64,000 nucleotides of DNA from Loripinus fragilis (GCA_964019695.1 OZ026525.1:71106260-71170259); one strand, 5' to 3'; shown: positions 54,146 to 64,000, numbered from the stretch's first letter. Numbers and translations: made by a program. Notes: generated by a model not told the origin, from the letters alone.

Positions 54146-55404
54146 AGTTAAGAATACTTAATAAATAATTAGCTTAGACCAAGATTTTTGATAAGCACAG
54201 GCTCACTCACCTATAACAATTTGGACCTCAACGATAGTAACATAACCTCGTGGATTTGGGAAAAACAATTTAAATGCACGGACCAGCCTGTGCTTCCGCG
54301 CAGTCTGATCAGCGCCTTTGATATTCGTGGAATGTATCATATCTAGACTTGCTACGAGATAAATTTCAATTTCTAGCTAGTCTCTGTAGCTGAGCAGGAT
54401 GTTTTGAAATTCACTTTGTCAGAAACCCTGACGACAGGTTTTCTCGCGTCGAGGGCCCTTTAAATAAATGCCTAGCGTAGACCAAGCTTTTTGTAAAAGC
54501 TTATACTTGTATTGCTATCTATTTTCTAGCTTTCAATGCGCATGTGTGAAAATCAACAGGACAACATATCGTTTTGACAGAACGACACACCAGTTACACA
54601 GAATGAAAGTTAATGTTGGCATAATAACATAACGTTTTAGCATGACAACTGTTGCTAAAGACATGATGAGGAGTTTTTTGATATATCAACTCTACGCACT
54701 GATAGGATAACAAAGCCTTTAAACATAATAGCACTGTAATTTGACAAGACATAATGCCTTTGTAAGAAATTAAAGTGTCTTGTAGACAAGAAATAATGAA
54801 TTTAAGATATAATAACATTGGAAACAGACAAGACTACATGCCTTTTGGACATGTAAGCATGGCACACAGACAAGGCATGGTGCAGTTTCAATATGATAAA
54901 ATGGCAAACGAACACAATAGAATGCAGTTCTGAGAGCTTAAGATTACGAACAGACAGGATAAGATATCTTTCACACATAGCAAAACTGCGAGTTGACAAG
55001 ATATCTGGTCTTTTTGAAATATCAAAACTATGCGCAGACAGGATAGCAAAGCTTTTGAAACAATAAAACTGCAGTTTGACAAGACAAACTGTCTTTGTAA
55101 GAGAATAACGCTTCTTAAAGACAAGACATGATAGCTTTTCAACAACACAACATTGCAAACAGACAAGACAACATACATTTTCAACACGTTAACATGGCAC
55201 ACAGACAAGATAGCATGTCATTTGGACATAACAAGAAGCCCGGTTGACAAGACAAGAAGAAAATGAATAACAGAAGACAGCTGTGGCGTTCCATACAGTC
55301 TTGTCAGAGTCTTTGCTGCTCACTCCACTCAAAGTAGGGATGTAGTTGAAGGCTCGGGAAAAAATCTAGGCCTCCAGCCGCACTAGATAGCTGCACATGC
55401 ATGT

Positions 55405-55610
55405 TTAACTCGTTGCCCACTGGAAATTTTTCGTGCTTTGTTGTCTGCTGATTTTTTCAAAATCAACTTTTTCAAAAAATTACTTCAGGAATACATCTGA
55501 GTGTCAAACAATTTGGATCTAGATCAGACCTGACAAAATGTCAGGCCTGATCTGGGCCCAAACTCTTTGCAAAGGTAATCAGCAGACAACACTAGGAGGC
55601 ATAGAGTTAA
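55405..55610. mobile_element. TTAA-flanked hairpin MITE
   Basis: TTAACTCGTTGCCCACT ... GGCATAGAGTTAA; centre TAGATCAGACCTGACAAAAT / GTCAGGCCTGATCTGGGCC. Lies beyond the YDJC stop, before any other gene. Confidence 0.82.
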
Positions 55611-55719
55611 AGGTGTGAAAAGTACCTACCAATCTCATGATCTAGCTCAATAATTTCTGTTAATTCCGAATTTTCAAATAGTCTTTAAAGTTGAGAAGGT
55701 TGATATGCGTCTTTCTGGT

Positions 55720-55725
55720 TTTATT
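55720..55725 (-). terminator. AATAAA polyadenylation signal candidate for YDJC
   Basis: Minus-strand AATAAA about 150 bp past the YDJC stop codon, a usual distance for a short 3' UTR. Confidence 0.5.
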
Positions 55726-55873
55726 GTGATTTGCAGATTGTCTGTTATAATTAAAATTGCCAAGTAAGCTGTCAAGCTGAAAACCACTTGAGCAGATTTT
55801 GAAATGTTAAGCCCATATTAAGGGTTTTTTCATGGTATTAAAAGCATTTTTCTTTGGGTCATCCAAGAATCAC

Positions 55874-56243
55874 CTAAAATGACCCCTGAATTGAAATATC
55901 TCTAAAATTTGTCAGTTTTATGTTGTTTTCTGCATAAAAATCTCTCATTCTTTTATCCTTTAATACATTCATTTCATGTTCTCTTTCACCAGACTGTGCA
56001 AAGCTGTCGGGTCCCTCACCACATCCCCCACTATCCCCTGTCCTGTATCCAGGATGTACCATCAATTCAACGATATGGTCAGAGGAATTCCAATTATTAC
56101 AGTCTGATCCACTGTTTGATTCTGATGATTTTTTATGGGATTTGATTTTAGACTGGTTCTGGAAAGCTTGTAGGATTCCATGTTGTAGGCTGTCTACAGA
56201 CATGGCACTACCCATACTGTATAAGCCAGTAAAACTGGGGAAC
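55874..56243 (-). CDS. YDJC: YDJC last coding exon
   Basis: 370 bases, first base completing a Lys codon. FPSFTGLYSMGSAMSVDSL matches the human FVGLSTCGRHMSAHRV region; then a polar insert rich in Ser, Asn and Lys; then VELMVHPGYRTGDSGGCGEG and HEMNVLKDKRMRDFYAENN, ending GSF-stop. Its neighbour is a TTAA-flanked hairpin element about 260 bp beyond the stop. Confidence 0.93.
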
Positions 56244-57841
56244 CTAAAAAGAAAAGAAAGCAAGCAACATTTTAGGTCGATCAAATCAAATATATCAGGT
56301 TTTATTTTGGCCGCGACGCGACAAAACATGTCTTCGGTGTTTCCGATAAAACAAGATTCAAACTAGTCTCCTCAATTACAGGGACTAGCTAGAAAGTTGA
56401 AATTTCGCTTTTAGCAAGTTTGGATGTGATACTTTCCAAAAAGCGAAAAAAAAAACGGCGCTGATCAGACTGGGCGGATGCGCAGGCTGGTCTGCACCTT
56501 TGTTGGTTGCAAACCCCGAAGACATGTTTTCTCGCGTCGAGGCCCATATTTCATTCTGATACAGTGGAACAGGTATAAAATATTTATAAGCTCATGAATA
56601 ACGTGATGCAAGGTCAGCAGCTTTTACTGGCTTTCTGAAAAGACACAGTAACTATACACTGAACTGAAGCGATAGGTGGCAACCTGTTATTTTAGGTGTT
56701 TTTTCATAAAGTAAAATACATATGGAAAAACATTTTTATCCTTTAGTAGAAAATCAATTTCAAATATAATGGTACAATTTTCATTTTGAAAATTCATATG
56801 GACATAGGGTCAGTTAAGCAAAAAAACAAAAAGCATAAAATTGTGATTATTTTCTTACCCATTTGTTGAAACATGTGTTTTGGATGCTCAAAAGACCTGT
56901 CTCATCCAGAAGGTTCATTTGAGTACCCACAACATATGTTTTGGTTGAGAAATAAGAAAAATAATTTCCTGTTACGCACTCTTATCTGGGGGCCTGTATT
57001 GATGATGCTGCAGGAGCTGCCAGAGTGAATGTACCCTCAACTCAAAACTTACATTTTGCGAATGTACCCTCAACTCGTCACATTTTGTGAATGTACCCTC
57101 AACTCAAAAGTCACATTTTGTGAATGTACCCTCAACTCAAATTTTGTCAGAATTATTTAAAATATACACGTCAAATGATAAACTCAAGCTGAGCAAGATT
57201 GGGCCGTGGTTGGCAAAGCTCAAGCTGGACAAAGGAGCATGCCGCCTTTATTGGCATACTGTATACAGAATATGTTGTGCTGTTCTTGAAGCATGACGAG
57301 GTTCGTTATCCTGAGAAGATGTCAAGCTGCTATTAACCCTTAGAGCGTCAAGAAAAAAATGCATCTGAAAATGTCTTCTGCTGAAGTCGTCTGCTGCAAA
57401 TAATTGCCTAGCAATACTGACGAATTAAGTATAGAAGCAAACAGCGTGGACCCAGAGCAGACCGCTCCTATAGGAGCAGTCTGATCTGGGTCCACACTGT
57501 TTGCCATAGAGGCTTCTTAAACATCTCAGCAGACGAGAAAAGCAGACAACTTTTGTTGCGATTTGCCCATTAAGGGTTAATGTGTGTGGAGGACATATCA
57601 AGTGTTAGAACAATATTTTTCATCAAAATTAAACTTTTTTTTCAACAAAATAAAACTTACTTTAAGCCATGCTTAATGAAGACATCTTTGGCTAGTTGAG
57701 CATGGCACTGTAATTCATTCAAGAAATCTGATGAATTAGACAAATCATCGTTTATCATTTCTCTGCATCTGTTTTCTATTGGCAGCCGTGTAAAGGCAAT
57801 ACTTCTTTCTTGTAAGATGGATGCAAATATTTCACATATAC
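55874..57841 (-). CDS. YDJC: YdjC-family carbohydrate deacetylase, last two exons
   Basis: Known of the family: YdjC proteins remove acetyl groups from N-acetylated oligosaccharides. Seen here on the minus strand: exon 57841-57661 (acceptor aaaaatag, donor gtaagt) and exon 56243-55874 (acceptor tttttag, stop TAG). Phases match, with one Lys codon split AA|G. The protein reads ICEIFASILQERSIAFTRLP in the first exon and ELMVHPGYRTGD followed by GGCGEGPDSFAQSGEREHE in the second, which agree in order and spacing with the C-terminal half of animal YDJC, including the conserved HPGY motif. A Ser/Asn-rich insert (about 25 residues) precedes the HPGY segment. The upstream half, with the DDFG and DGHQH motifs, was not found before 64000, so the gene runs out of the window. 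A minus-strand AATAAA lies at 55725-55720, 150 bp past the stop. Confidence 0.9.
56815..56990 (+). mobile_element. Palindromic MITE, diverged
   Basis: ATGCTCAAAAGACCTGTCTC / AAGGTTCATTTGAGTACC hairpin partly decayed; right end CTTATCTGGGGGCC. Lies in the YDJC intron. Confidence 0.85.
57004..57140 (+). repeat. GAATGTACCCTCAACTC repeats
   Basis: Four copies of GAATGTACCCTCAACTC separated by CACATTTTGT-like spacers of 11-20 bp. Confidence 0.87.
57333..57580. mobile_element. TTAA-flanked hairpin MITE
   Basis: TTAACCCTTAGAGCGTCAAG ... CCCATTAAGGGTTAA; centre AGACCGCTCCTATAGGAGCA. Same family as 8306-8539. Lies in the YDJC intron, about 80 bp from the exon at 57661. Confidence 0.87.
57661..57841 (-). 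CDS. YDJC: YDJC penultimate exon
   Basis: Starts with two bases completing a codon, then 59 codons: ICEIFASILQERSIAFTRLP, IENRCREMINDDLSNSSDFL and a helix ending KDVFIKHGLK, leaving AA. It matches the stretch of YDJC that follows the DGHQH metal-site motif (human VCQVFAEALQAYGVRFTRLP). No stop codon in frame. Confidence 0.9.
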
Positions 57842-57931
57842 CTATTTTTGAAAAAATATGGCAAATATTACTTTTAATTTTTGGCATGAAATTCATTACA
57901 GATTATGAAATTTGCAACATTAGATATAGCT

Positions 57932-58163
57932 TTAACCCTCTGTATTCCGAAAAAATCCTGCATGGGTACTTTTACAAAAAAAGAAAGACCAAGATGAAAT
58001 GCCACATAATGTAGAATTTCAAAAAGGTATAGACTGTTTATCAAAGTAAAAAAAGATCTTCAGATAAAATTATAATCTGACACTCCTAGATCTATGCAAT
58101 GAACTATCTCAAGTTTATTGTATCAAATCGTAAGGAAGAATCCATTATCATACAAAGGGTTAA
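57932..58163. mobile_element. TTAA-flanked MITE (TACAAAG type), copy 2
   Basis: TTAACCCTCTGTATTCCG ... ATCATACAAAGGGTTAA; homologous to 16968-17221. Confidence 0.83.
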
Positions 58164-58394
58164 TGAACTCTTATTTCCAATATTTAATAATCTGTAAGCA
58201 TTGTTATTAGTTTTGTTATAGCCAATGAGTGGTCTGACCATCGAAGAATGTGTTCCATACTAGCTGAGATGCAGCAATGCATATCATTATATCAGTGTCA
58301 TTGTCCTAGCTTCCATTACGCACTTACGCACGTGCGTAATGAAAATAGCAACATTCAAGTGAGGTCACCCAATGTAGTTAATGTGATTTTCCAT

Positions 58395-58472
58395 ACCAGA
58401 AGGAACTGCTCTTAAAGGAAAGAATTGGCTTCCTTTGGGAGCAAATTCTTTCCTTTAAGAGAAGTTCCCATT
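58395..58472. repeat. Hairpin GGAACT...AGTTCC
   Basis: AAGGAACTGCTCTTAAAGGA AAGAATT pairs with AATTCTTTCCTTTAAGAGAA GTTCC. Confidence 0.85.
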
Positions 58473-58856
58473 TTGAAAAGGGACGCAAATGATCACTGGT
58501 CTGCTTGATACTGTAGTCTCCCTTTGGTGTGCATAACGTTTTAGTGTCCTGACTATGCCATTTAGTGAGTGCTCTAATTACTGTCATAAATGGTGAAACA
58601 ATTTAGAAACCAGTCACTTATAATATTTCTCCCAGGTCTTTGATGAGGTAGAAAATTGAAATAAACATGTATCTCTTCTCGTAGAGGATGGCTTAATCTA
58701 AATAAAATTGTTGGGTGATTGAGTACAATCAGTGGATAAAGTTACCCCCCCTCCCCCAGCTGTATACAACAAAACTAGCAAAATCCCCACAGTGGGATTC
58801 TTTCTTATCAAATTTACTACATGTATATAATTCCAGGTATAAAACACTTGTAATGT

Positions 58857-59035
58857 TTGTTTGTTTGATTTGATTCTTTACGTCCCATCAACAATCTTTC
58901 AGTTAAATAGGGACGGGTCTTCCTGGGTTGGACTAGTTCTAAGCTAGGATAAATGTGTCTTGCTCAAGGACCACAATGCAGTGACGCCGGTGAGGCTCAA
59001 ACCCACGGCTCCTTGGTCTCGAGTCAAGCTCCCAC
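58857..59035 (-). mobile_element. SINE family 2, antisense, near full length
   Basis: Minus strand: head with GACTCGAGACCAAGGAGCCG and GTGGGTTTGAGCCTCACC (B-box-like), body CTAGTCCAACCCAGGAAGAC, tail GACGTAAAGAATCAAATCAA AC. Confidence 0.82.
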
Positions 59036-59059
59036 ACTTGTAATGATCCAAGTTTTATC

Positions 59060-59390
59060 ATATGACGTCACTTATGGGATTAAAATAATACCATGCAATA
59101 AAATTGATAAACCACTATTGGTTTATAGATTTTTGGGAAGCGTTATGATGTCATCAATAACAAGTCTACGTATACAATGACAAAACTATAACATTTTTAA
59201 GGCAGAAATGAGATTTCAAAGTAATCTGTATGTCATATGATAAATAGAATCTAACATTGATGCTCTTGAATTATTGAATTTATTACACTCGTTGCGAAAG
59301 AGATAAATGCTCGGCAAGCCTCGCATTTATCTCTTCTCCAACTCGTTTAATAAATTCAGTAAAACATGAGCACTCATGTAAGGTCCTCTA
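59060..59390. repeat. TGACGTCA/ATAAATGC palindrome repeat, copy 1
   Basis: Matches 60640-60710 plus 61223-61500. Ends with the stem GAGATAAATGCTCGGC... / ...GCATTTATCTCTTC and GAATTTATTACACTCG / CTCGTTTAATAAATTC, then GAGCACTCATGTAAGGTCCT. This shows the empty site for the insertion at 60711-61222. Confidence 0.85.
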
Positions 59391-59578
59391 TATAACTATA
59401 TAATTTTTGGGCATGAATATATCAAAGTTTTTCGCAATGTAGTGGCCATGTTAATTGACGAATCATTAGCAAGTTGAACAGTCTCTGCATATAGAGGGTC
59501 AGTGCCAAAATTCCCATATAGCAGCTTTTAAGGGTTTCCCCATTATGCATAGTTAAATAAGGTCACATTCCCTTGCGG

Positions 59579-59905
59579 ACCGGGCCGCGTAGCGCAGTCG
59601 GTAACGTGTCTGGCTACAGATGCGTGTCTGACTGCAGATCCAGGGGTCGCGAGTTCGATCCCGGCCCGGTACCATACTTTGGTGGAGATTGATCATGAAA
59701 TAATTTCTACGGTCATTCTCCTCCCTTCCGCTGATTCATTCAAGAAGGGTTGTTGTCAGTTACAAGCAAAAGTATGTGCACAAATTACTGGTTAACCGCT
59801 TGCTCAAGCCTGCCCAGGAAAAAAGTGTGGTTAAGTGAACTGACCGTCCCGCAATGACCATAGCTGTTGACATGGGACGTAAAGCAACAAAAACAAACAA
59901 ACAAA
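59579..59905 (+). mobile_element. SINE family 1, full length, perfect 12-bp TSD
   Basis: tRNA-like head GGGCCGCGTAGCGCAGTCGG with B box GCGAGTTCGATCCCGG, a 230-bp body and (CAAA)n tail. ATTCCCTTGCGG flanks both sides (59567-59578 and 59906-59917). This is the best-preserved copy of the family in the window. Confidence 0.93.
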
Positions 59906-60539
59906 ATTCCCTTGCGGCGGATCAAAATAATTTCTTGGTAGGGGTTCACACAAGGGCCATTTGTACCATTTTTTTTCAAATCAGGCTCATAGTATTTGAC
60001 AAGATTTTATTGAAAGTTTTTCTATCTGTTGCCATGCAAACCTGAATTCTGCAAGGAAATATTTGAAAAAACTTTAAAAGGGACCACTTAAGGATCATTC
60101 ATGTGAAGTTTGATGACAGTCCACTCAATCTCTTAGGGGATATCGTTTGAAACAATTGTTGTCGTATAATAGTTTAAAGCTGCATAATCTGTAACTTTTG
60201 ATATTTTCATTTTAAAAATAATGTTTCTAGTTTTCAAGAACACAGTAAAAATACTAAAATTCAGGTATACATTTTACCTTTTTCGTAATAATTAACAAAT
60301 TATTAGGGCCAAAACAACAGCATTTATGTTAAAAATTAACTGTCTAGAATTATTGGAGGGACGCAAATAATTACAAACAAGAGAAAATACACCTGTTTTA
60401 TAAGATAATTCACTTTTTCATGCAGTTTTCAACTGTAGAAATTAGATTTATTGTGACAACATAACTTTATTCTACTTTTGCAAATGATTTAAAAAGAAAA
60501 TATTTTTTTTTCGAAAAATGTTCATAGTTACAGAGTATG

Positions 60540-60660
60540 CAGCTTTAAGCAAAATCATTTACAGAAAATCACATTGACGTCACATTACGTCATCGACAAT
60601 GACGTCAAGTAGAAACACATCAGTTGGAGTAAAAATAAAGGATGTTAATCAGATGACGTC
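60540..60660. promoter_or_regulatory. Cluster of CRE-like TGACGTCA motifs
   Basis: TTGACGTCACATTACGTCAT and AATGACGTCAAG within 40 bp, plus GATGACGTCG at 60654. They belong to repeat DNA with similar motifs at 11350 and 59063, so regulatory meaning is uncertain. Confidence 0.3.
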
Positions 60661-60710
60661 GCCCGCGTCTAGGAGTGAAATAACGCCATGCAACAAAATC
60701 GATAATCCAC

Positions 60711-61222
60711 TATAGGGATCACACATGGTTTTTCATGCATTAACATTTGCCGGGTCCCGAGGAAGCTGTTTGAACACGAGGTCGTCAGGCCGAGTGTTCA
60801 AACATCGTCCGAGGGACTCGGCAAGTGTTAATGCAATGAAACAAACATGTGTGATCGTTATTCTTGCATATCTTACCTGATTTCAGCATGAAACGCGCTG
60901 AAAACGTCGATTGAACATTATATACTCCTTTTCTTTCACTTGATTTCTCAAAACAAAATGGCGTCAGCATCAAACTTTCGAAGGTCAGTACGTCGCCACA
61001 ACGTCATATATACGAGTGCAACGTTTTCGCGAACGAAAGCATCGGCGAAATGATCAGTCACGGCCGCAATGCTTTCCAGTGTCATGTCATGCATGCAAAT
61101 CAGGGCCCAGTTTAGGCTTTTTCAAGTAAAAGCCATGTTCAAACAGCACGTGAATCTCATGATTTGAACATGGATTTAGCGGCTTCAAATAGCTTCGCGC
61201 AACGAATTCCCATGCAAGAATA
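60711..61222. mobile_element. TATAGGG palindrome element, copy 2, TA-flanked
   Basis: Starts TATAGGGATCACACATGG and ends CATGCAAGAATA; the first 145 bp are a palindrome (GCATTAACATTTGCCGGGTC / GACTCGGCAAGTGTTAATGC). It interrupts the repeat whose uninterrupted version is at 59060-59390. Confidence 0.85.
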
Positions 61223-61745
61223 GTGGTTTACAGATTTTCGTGAAACGTTATGACGTCCATAACAACGTTGCGCACATAATGACAAAATTATAACGTTTTA
61301 CGTCAAAATGAGACTTCAAAGTAATCTCAATGTCGTATGATAAATAAAATCTAACATTCATGCTCTTGTAATGTTGAATTTATCAAACGCGGTTGCAAAA
61401 AAGAAATAAAATGCTCGGCAAGCGTCGCATTTATCTCTTCTCCAACTCGTTTAATAAATTCAATAAAACATGAGCACTCATGTAAGGTCCTCTATATATA
61501 ACTCGCAATATCGAATCCTGAGGTGATTGGGGAAATAAGTAAAATGCATAACTTGCATTTATTCCAAAATTTAACTTTTAGTCTTAGGAGGTTGTTCGTT
61601 TTTGTTCAATGTACAAGCACAGCTACCTAGTAAATAGAGAATACTAGTGTTGTGCCAACCAAATGTGACAGTGATGTAATTTTTTGTTTACAATTGTTAA
61701 GTAAAACATTTCCTTGTACACTCCACTTGAGCTAACGCAAAATGA

Positions 61746-61806
61746 GAGATCACTTGTGTATTAATCCTATCTGCACTGCAGATAGAATTAATTACCAAGT
61801 GATCTA
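61746..61806. repeat. 61-bp palindrome
   Basis: AGATCACTTGTGTATTAATC CTATCTGCA pairs with TGCAGATAGAATTAATTACC AAGTGATCT. Confidence 0.9.
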
Positions 61807-61879
61807 TTGAATTTTAGTACCTGATAACTTTGAAAACAAAACATGAAGTCACTGTCACTCTTGGCTGTCAGGGCAATGG

Positions 61880-62005
61880 GTGAGTGTCCTTTGATATCAA
61901 GTTAACCAGGCAAGGCTTTGAGAACCCTTGTTGACATGGGGAGGCTGGCTAAGCGATTCAACATGCGTTCTTGAAGCTGAGCCTGGTAAACTTGATATCA
62001 AAAGA
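61880..62005. repeat. Foldback around GATATCAAGTT
   Basis: CCTTTGATATCAAGTTAACC AGGCAAGGCTT pairs with AAGCTGAGCCTGGTAAACTT GATATCAAAAGACC. Confidence 0.85.
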
Positions 62006-62009
62006 CCTG

Positions 62010-63095
62010 GTATTCTATTTATCAGCTTACCAAGCTGATTCACTCTTCAAACTAGTGAATATGATGCAACGATTGATTTTTGTGTCGATTCAGCGTCATT
62101 GCCAACGTCACTCAGAAAGAGCAACGTCCACATGACCTGATAAAGGCACATGCCTGAGATAGACAACGTTTATCAGGCAACATGCAACACTGCAGTTAAT
62201 ATGAATTAGTCAGGGGCGATCGGGACTCCCGTGCGAATTTGATGCCGATTTATGGTGACCTATACCAAATCAAACTTTATGGGATAACTTATGAAAATCA
62301 CCTGGTCACCCATCTGGATTTTACGTCTGGACGTCATTATGACGTCATCAAAATAACGTATATTGTATCAGTGCAATTTAAACGGTATGCCCATTGTAGT
62401 CTATGGCCATCAGGACTTTCTTGCATTTTGTTTGCCAATTTCAGTCGAAATGCACAAAATTAAATCTTAGGGGGTAAATAATTAAAATTAACATGTCGCC
62501 TATATTGTTTTCGCATCAGAACAAAAAGATGACGTCATTGAAATGACGCCTAATATACAAATACCACATATGTATGCGTTTTGTCCATTTCCAACGCATG
62601 CAAATATTCCTTTACTGAACTGGTAGCCTTATCATGACTGAATACAAACTCTTTTCAATCGTATATTACAAAATATATTCAGATAGGGTGAAGTCAGTTC
62701 GAGGTTGGGACGTAAATGCCGTCACGATTTACGAATAAAAGACAGTGGAGTGAATGAAAAACAAACAGTGTTTTGATAATAAACAGTGTAAATATAATCT
62801 CTTATGCTAATATACACTGTATAGATGTACCACGACCTCTGACCAATGACCTTTGGGTCTTTCTATTTCAACCGATTGATGCAGAATACGTATAATGATC
62901 CAGTCCGGCTAGAACATATGTGTATGTCAAAGCTTTTTTAGTAAATGTAAATAAATGCCTGAAACCCTTTTCTAGAACAACATATTAATATTGTTAAATA
63001 GAGTCGCGCTTCAAAGCTTTTGGTTTATCTGTAGCTGCTTATCTTACACCCAAAGAAAAGATAGTAGTAATAATCATTTGCATACACTATAAACC
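62010..63095. other. No gene recognised
   Basis: AT-rich sequence in the presumed YDJC intron. Short local pairings around 62135-62185 (CCTGATAAAGG...TTATCAGGCA) but no repeat copy seen elsewhere. Confidence 0.45.
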
Positions 63096-63102
63096 AAACT
63101 CA

Positions 63103-63320
63103 TTATAGTCCGATTTTGACCCCTGAAGGATCAAAAGCTAGAAGAGTCTACTTAGTAGTTGAAGATATGGAAATAAGGATAAAACCATCTACAAGTTATC
63201 CATTGTACTTCGATAGCACGGGCAATAGAAAACTGTTACAATCTGATTTATCTTTCGCATGCTGCTAGGTAGAATAGTCCAATTTTTGATCCATCAGAGG
63301 TCAAAATCGGACAATAAGGC
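63103..63320. mobile_element. TIR element AGTCCGATTTTGACC
   Basis: TAGTCCGATTTTGACCCCTG AAGGATC and GATCCATCAGAGGTCAAAAT CGGACAATA are inverted ends of a 215-bp segment; only copy seen. Confidence 0.78.
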
Positions 63321-63550
63321 ATTCTTGTTGATACGGCTAAAGAAATATCTGAATCCACATGAAAATAGTTGTTCAAAAGTCATGAGCATATTGATCACTG
63401 GCAATATTTTACATGAGTCCTCTTCTGCTCCACAGAAACATAAATCAATATAAATGGTTTGCTTTGTACTTACACCGAGATGTTTCGCATACATACATGC
63501 TGCAACCACATTTTATCAGCTTCAGAGGGGGTTTCGGGGCAGGAGGCAAC

Positions 63551-63825
63551 ATGCGCGGATCCAGGAATTTTTGTCAGTTTTATTTAATCCTCAGCTTATT
63601 TCACAGTTTACAGAGGGGGTCCAATGGTTTTATAGCTGAGAAAACTATACTTATACTTTACCAAGGATCCAGAGGGGCTCCATTATGTCCAGGGGGGGTG
63701 TCCAACCTTTTCCAGGGGTGTCCAAATGCTAATTTCTATAGAAACCCCTATACGTACTTGTTATTTTTTTTGGGGGGGGGAGGGGGGGGGGTCCCGGAAC
63801 CCCTATCCACCTCTGCATCCGCACA
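63551..63825. mobile_element. GGATCC-ended MITE
   Basis: ATGCGCGGATCCAGGAATTT ... CTCTGCATCCGCACAT ends; contains TTAATCCTCAGCTTATTT, the inverse of a block in 27661-27930, and G-runs at 63770-63791. Confidence 0.82.
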
Positions 63826-64000
63826 TGGGCAATGTCATCGTAACGGGACAATGTTTATCACAGTCCCGCTTCTCACCATGATTGAAGGCATGCTTTGTCA
63901 GGATTAATGACAGGTGAGGTTTTCCAAATGATGCACTGCTACTGCGCACGTTTGACACATTCGAGAAACACAGCTCTTGGAATGGTAGTTTTTGCAATTC

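Larger units (their letters stand above)
51404..55310. mobile_element. 3.9-kb foldback element with repeat-built arms
   Basis: Outer ends are inverse: TATGGAACGCCATAGCTATC plus TTCTGTTATTCATTTTCTTC on the left, GAAGAAAATGAATAACAGAA and GTGGCGTTCCATA on the right. The left arm holds about 16 copies of a 42-bp unit (51780-52440) and more diverged copies to 52760; the right arm (54590-55250) holds diverged copies in inverse orientation. The layout matches Drosophila FB-type foldback transposons. No protein found in the 1.8-kb centre. Confidence 0.82.

Noticed and set aside
54594..55182. Overlapping minus-strand ORFs of 74-118 codons
   Set aside because: They are the inverse arm of the foldback element; same repeat origin as 51780-52440, no known domain.
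58378..58587. Earlier YDJC exon on the minus strand
   Set aside because: Part is a hairpin (58395-58472) and the peptide lacks the DDFG or DGHQH motifs expected there.
60540..60660. CRE-driven promoter
   Set aside because: TGACGTCA motifs belong to a repeat also found at other sites and no transcription start or first exon is seen nearby.

Overview
The window is animal nuclear DNA: intron-split genes, very AT-rich non-coding sequence and a dense load of short DNA transposons, SINEs and satellite-bearing elements. Three things point to a mollusc, most likely a bivalve. First, tRNA-headed SINEs with (CAAA)n tails. Second, hairpin-capped elements with internal tandem arrays and CGTCCGTCCG-type motifs. 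Third, many foldback mini-elements. Genus and species cannot be set from the sequence alone.

Only two host genes could be supported. GLE1 (mRNA-export factor, inositol-hexakisphosphate-dependent activator of the DEAD-box helicase DDX19/Dbp5) is on the + strand. Eleven exons between 7127 and 38894 chain together with matching phases and give about 605 residues ending in a stop; the first exon(s) were not found and probably lie left of the window. A carbohydrate deacetylase of the YdjC family (YDJC) is on the - strand; its last two coding exons are at 57841-57661 and 56243-55874, with the N-terminal part beyond the right edge. The genes converge tail to tail about 17 kb apart and show no functional link.

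Layout: 1-7126, GLE1 upstream or first-intron sequence with repeats, including an 1.8-kb element capped by inverted GGGGCGAAACGA arrays with an 8-bp target duplication (3399-5236). 7127-38894, GLE1, whose introns are largely built of mobile elements: at least six hAT-like elements with 5-bp target duplications, one with a hAT dimerisation-domain remnant (34981-35280); palindromic MITEs; TTAA-flanked hairpin elements; SINEs; and two nested elements filling 24942-29262. 38628-40260, an 814-bp tandem duplication carrying the end of the last GLE1 exon. 40400-42960, SINE and MITE fragments. 43313-50938, a block of hairpin-capped elements containing tandem arrays, the last inserted into a TTAA hairpin element (46573-51167). 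51404-55310, a 3.9-kb foldback structure with arms made of 42-bp repeats. 55874-57841, YDJC 3' end. 57842-64000, YDJC intron or upstream DNA with foldback elements, a recent SINE with a perfect 12-bp target duplication, and GGATCC-ended MITEs.

The most unusual pattern is the GLE1 introns: six of ten start with an inverted-repeat element within about 35 bp of the 5' splice site, and one 3' splice site sits 15 bp from a transposon end. No intact transposase, reverse transcriptase, virus-like gene, functional tRNA, rRNA or CRISPR array was recognised.
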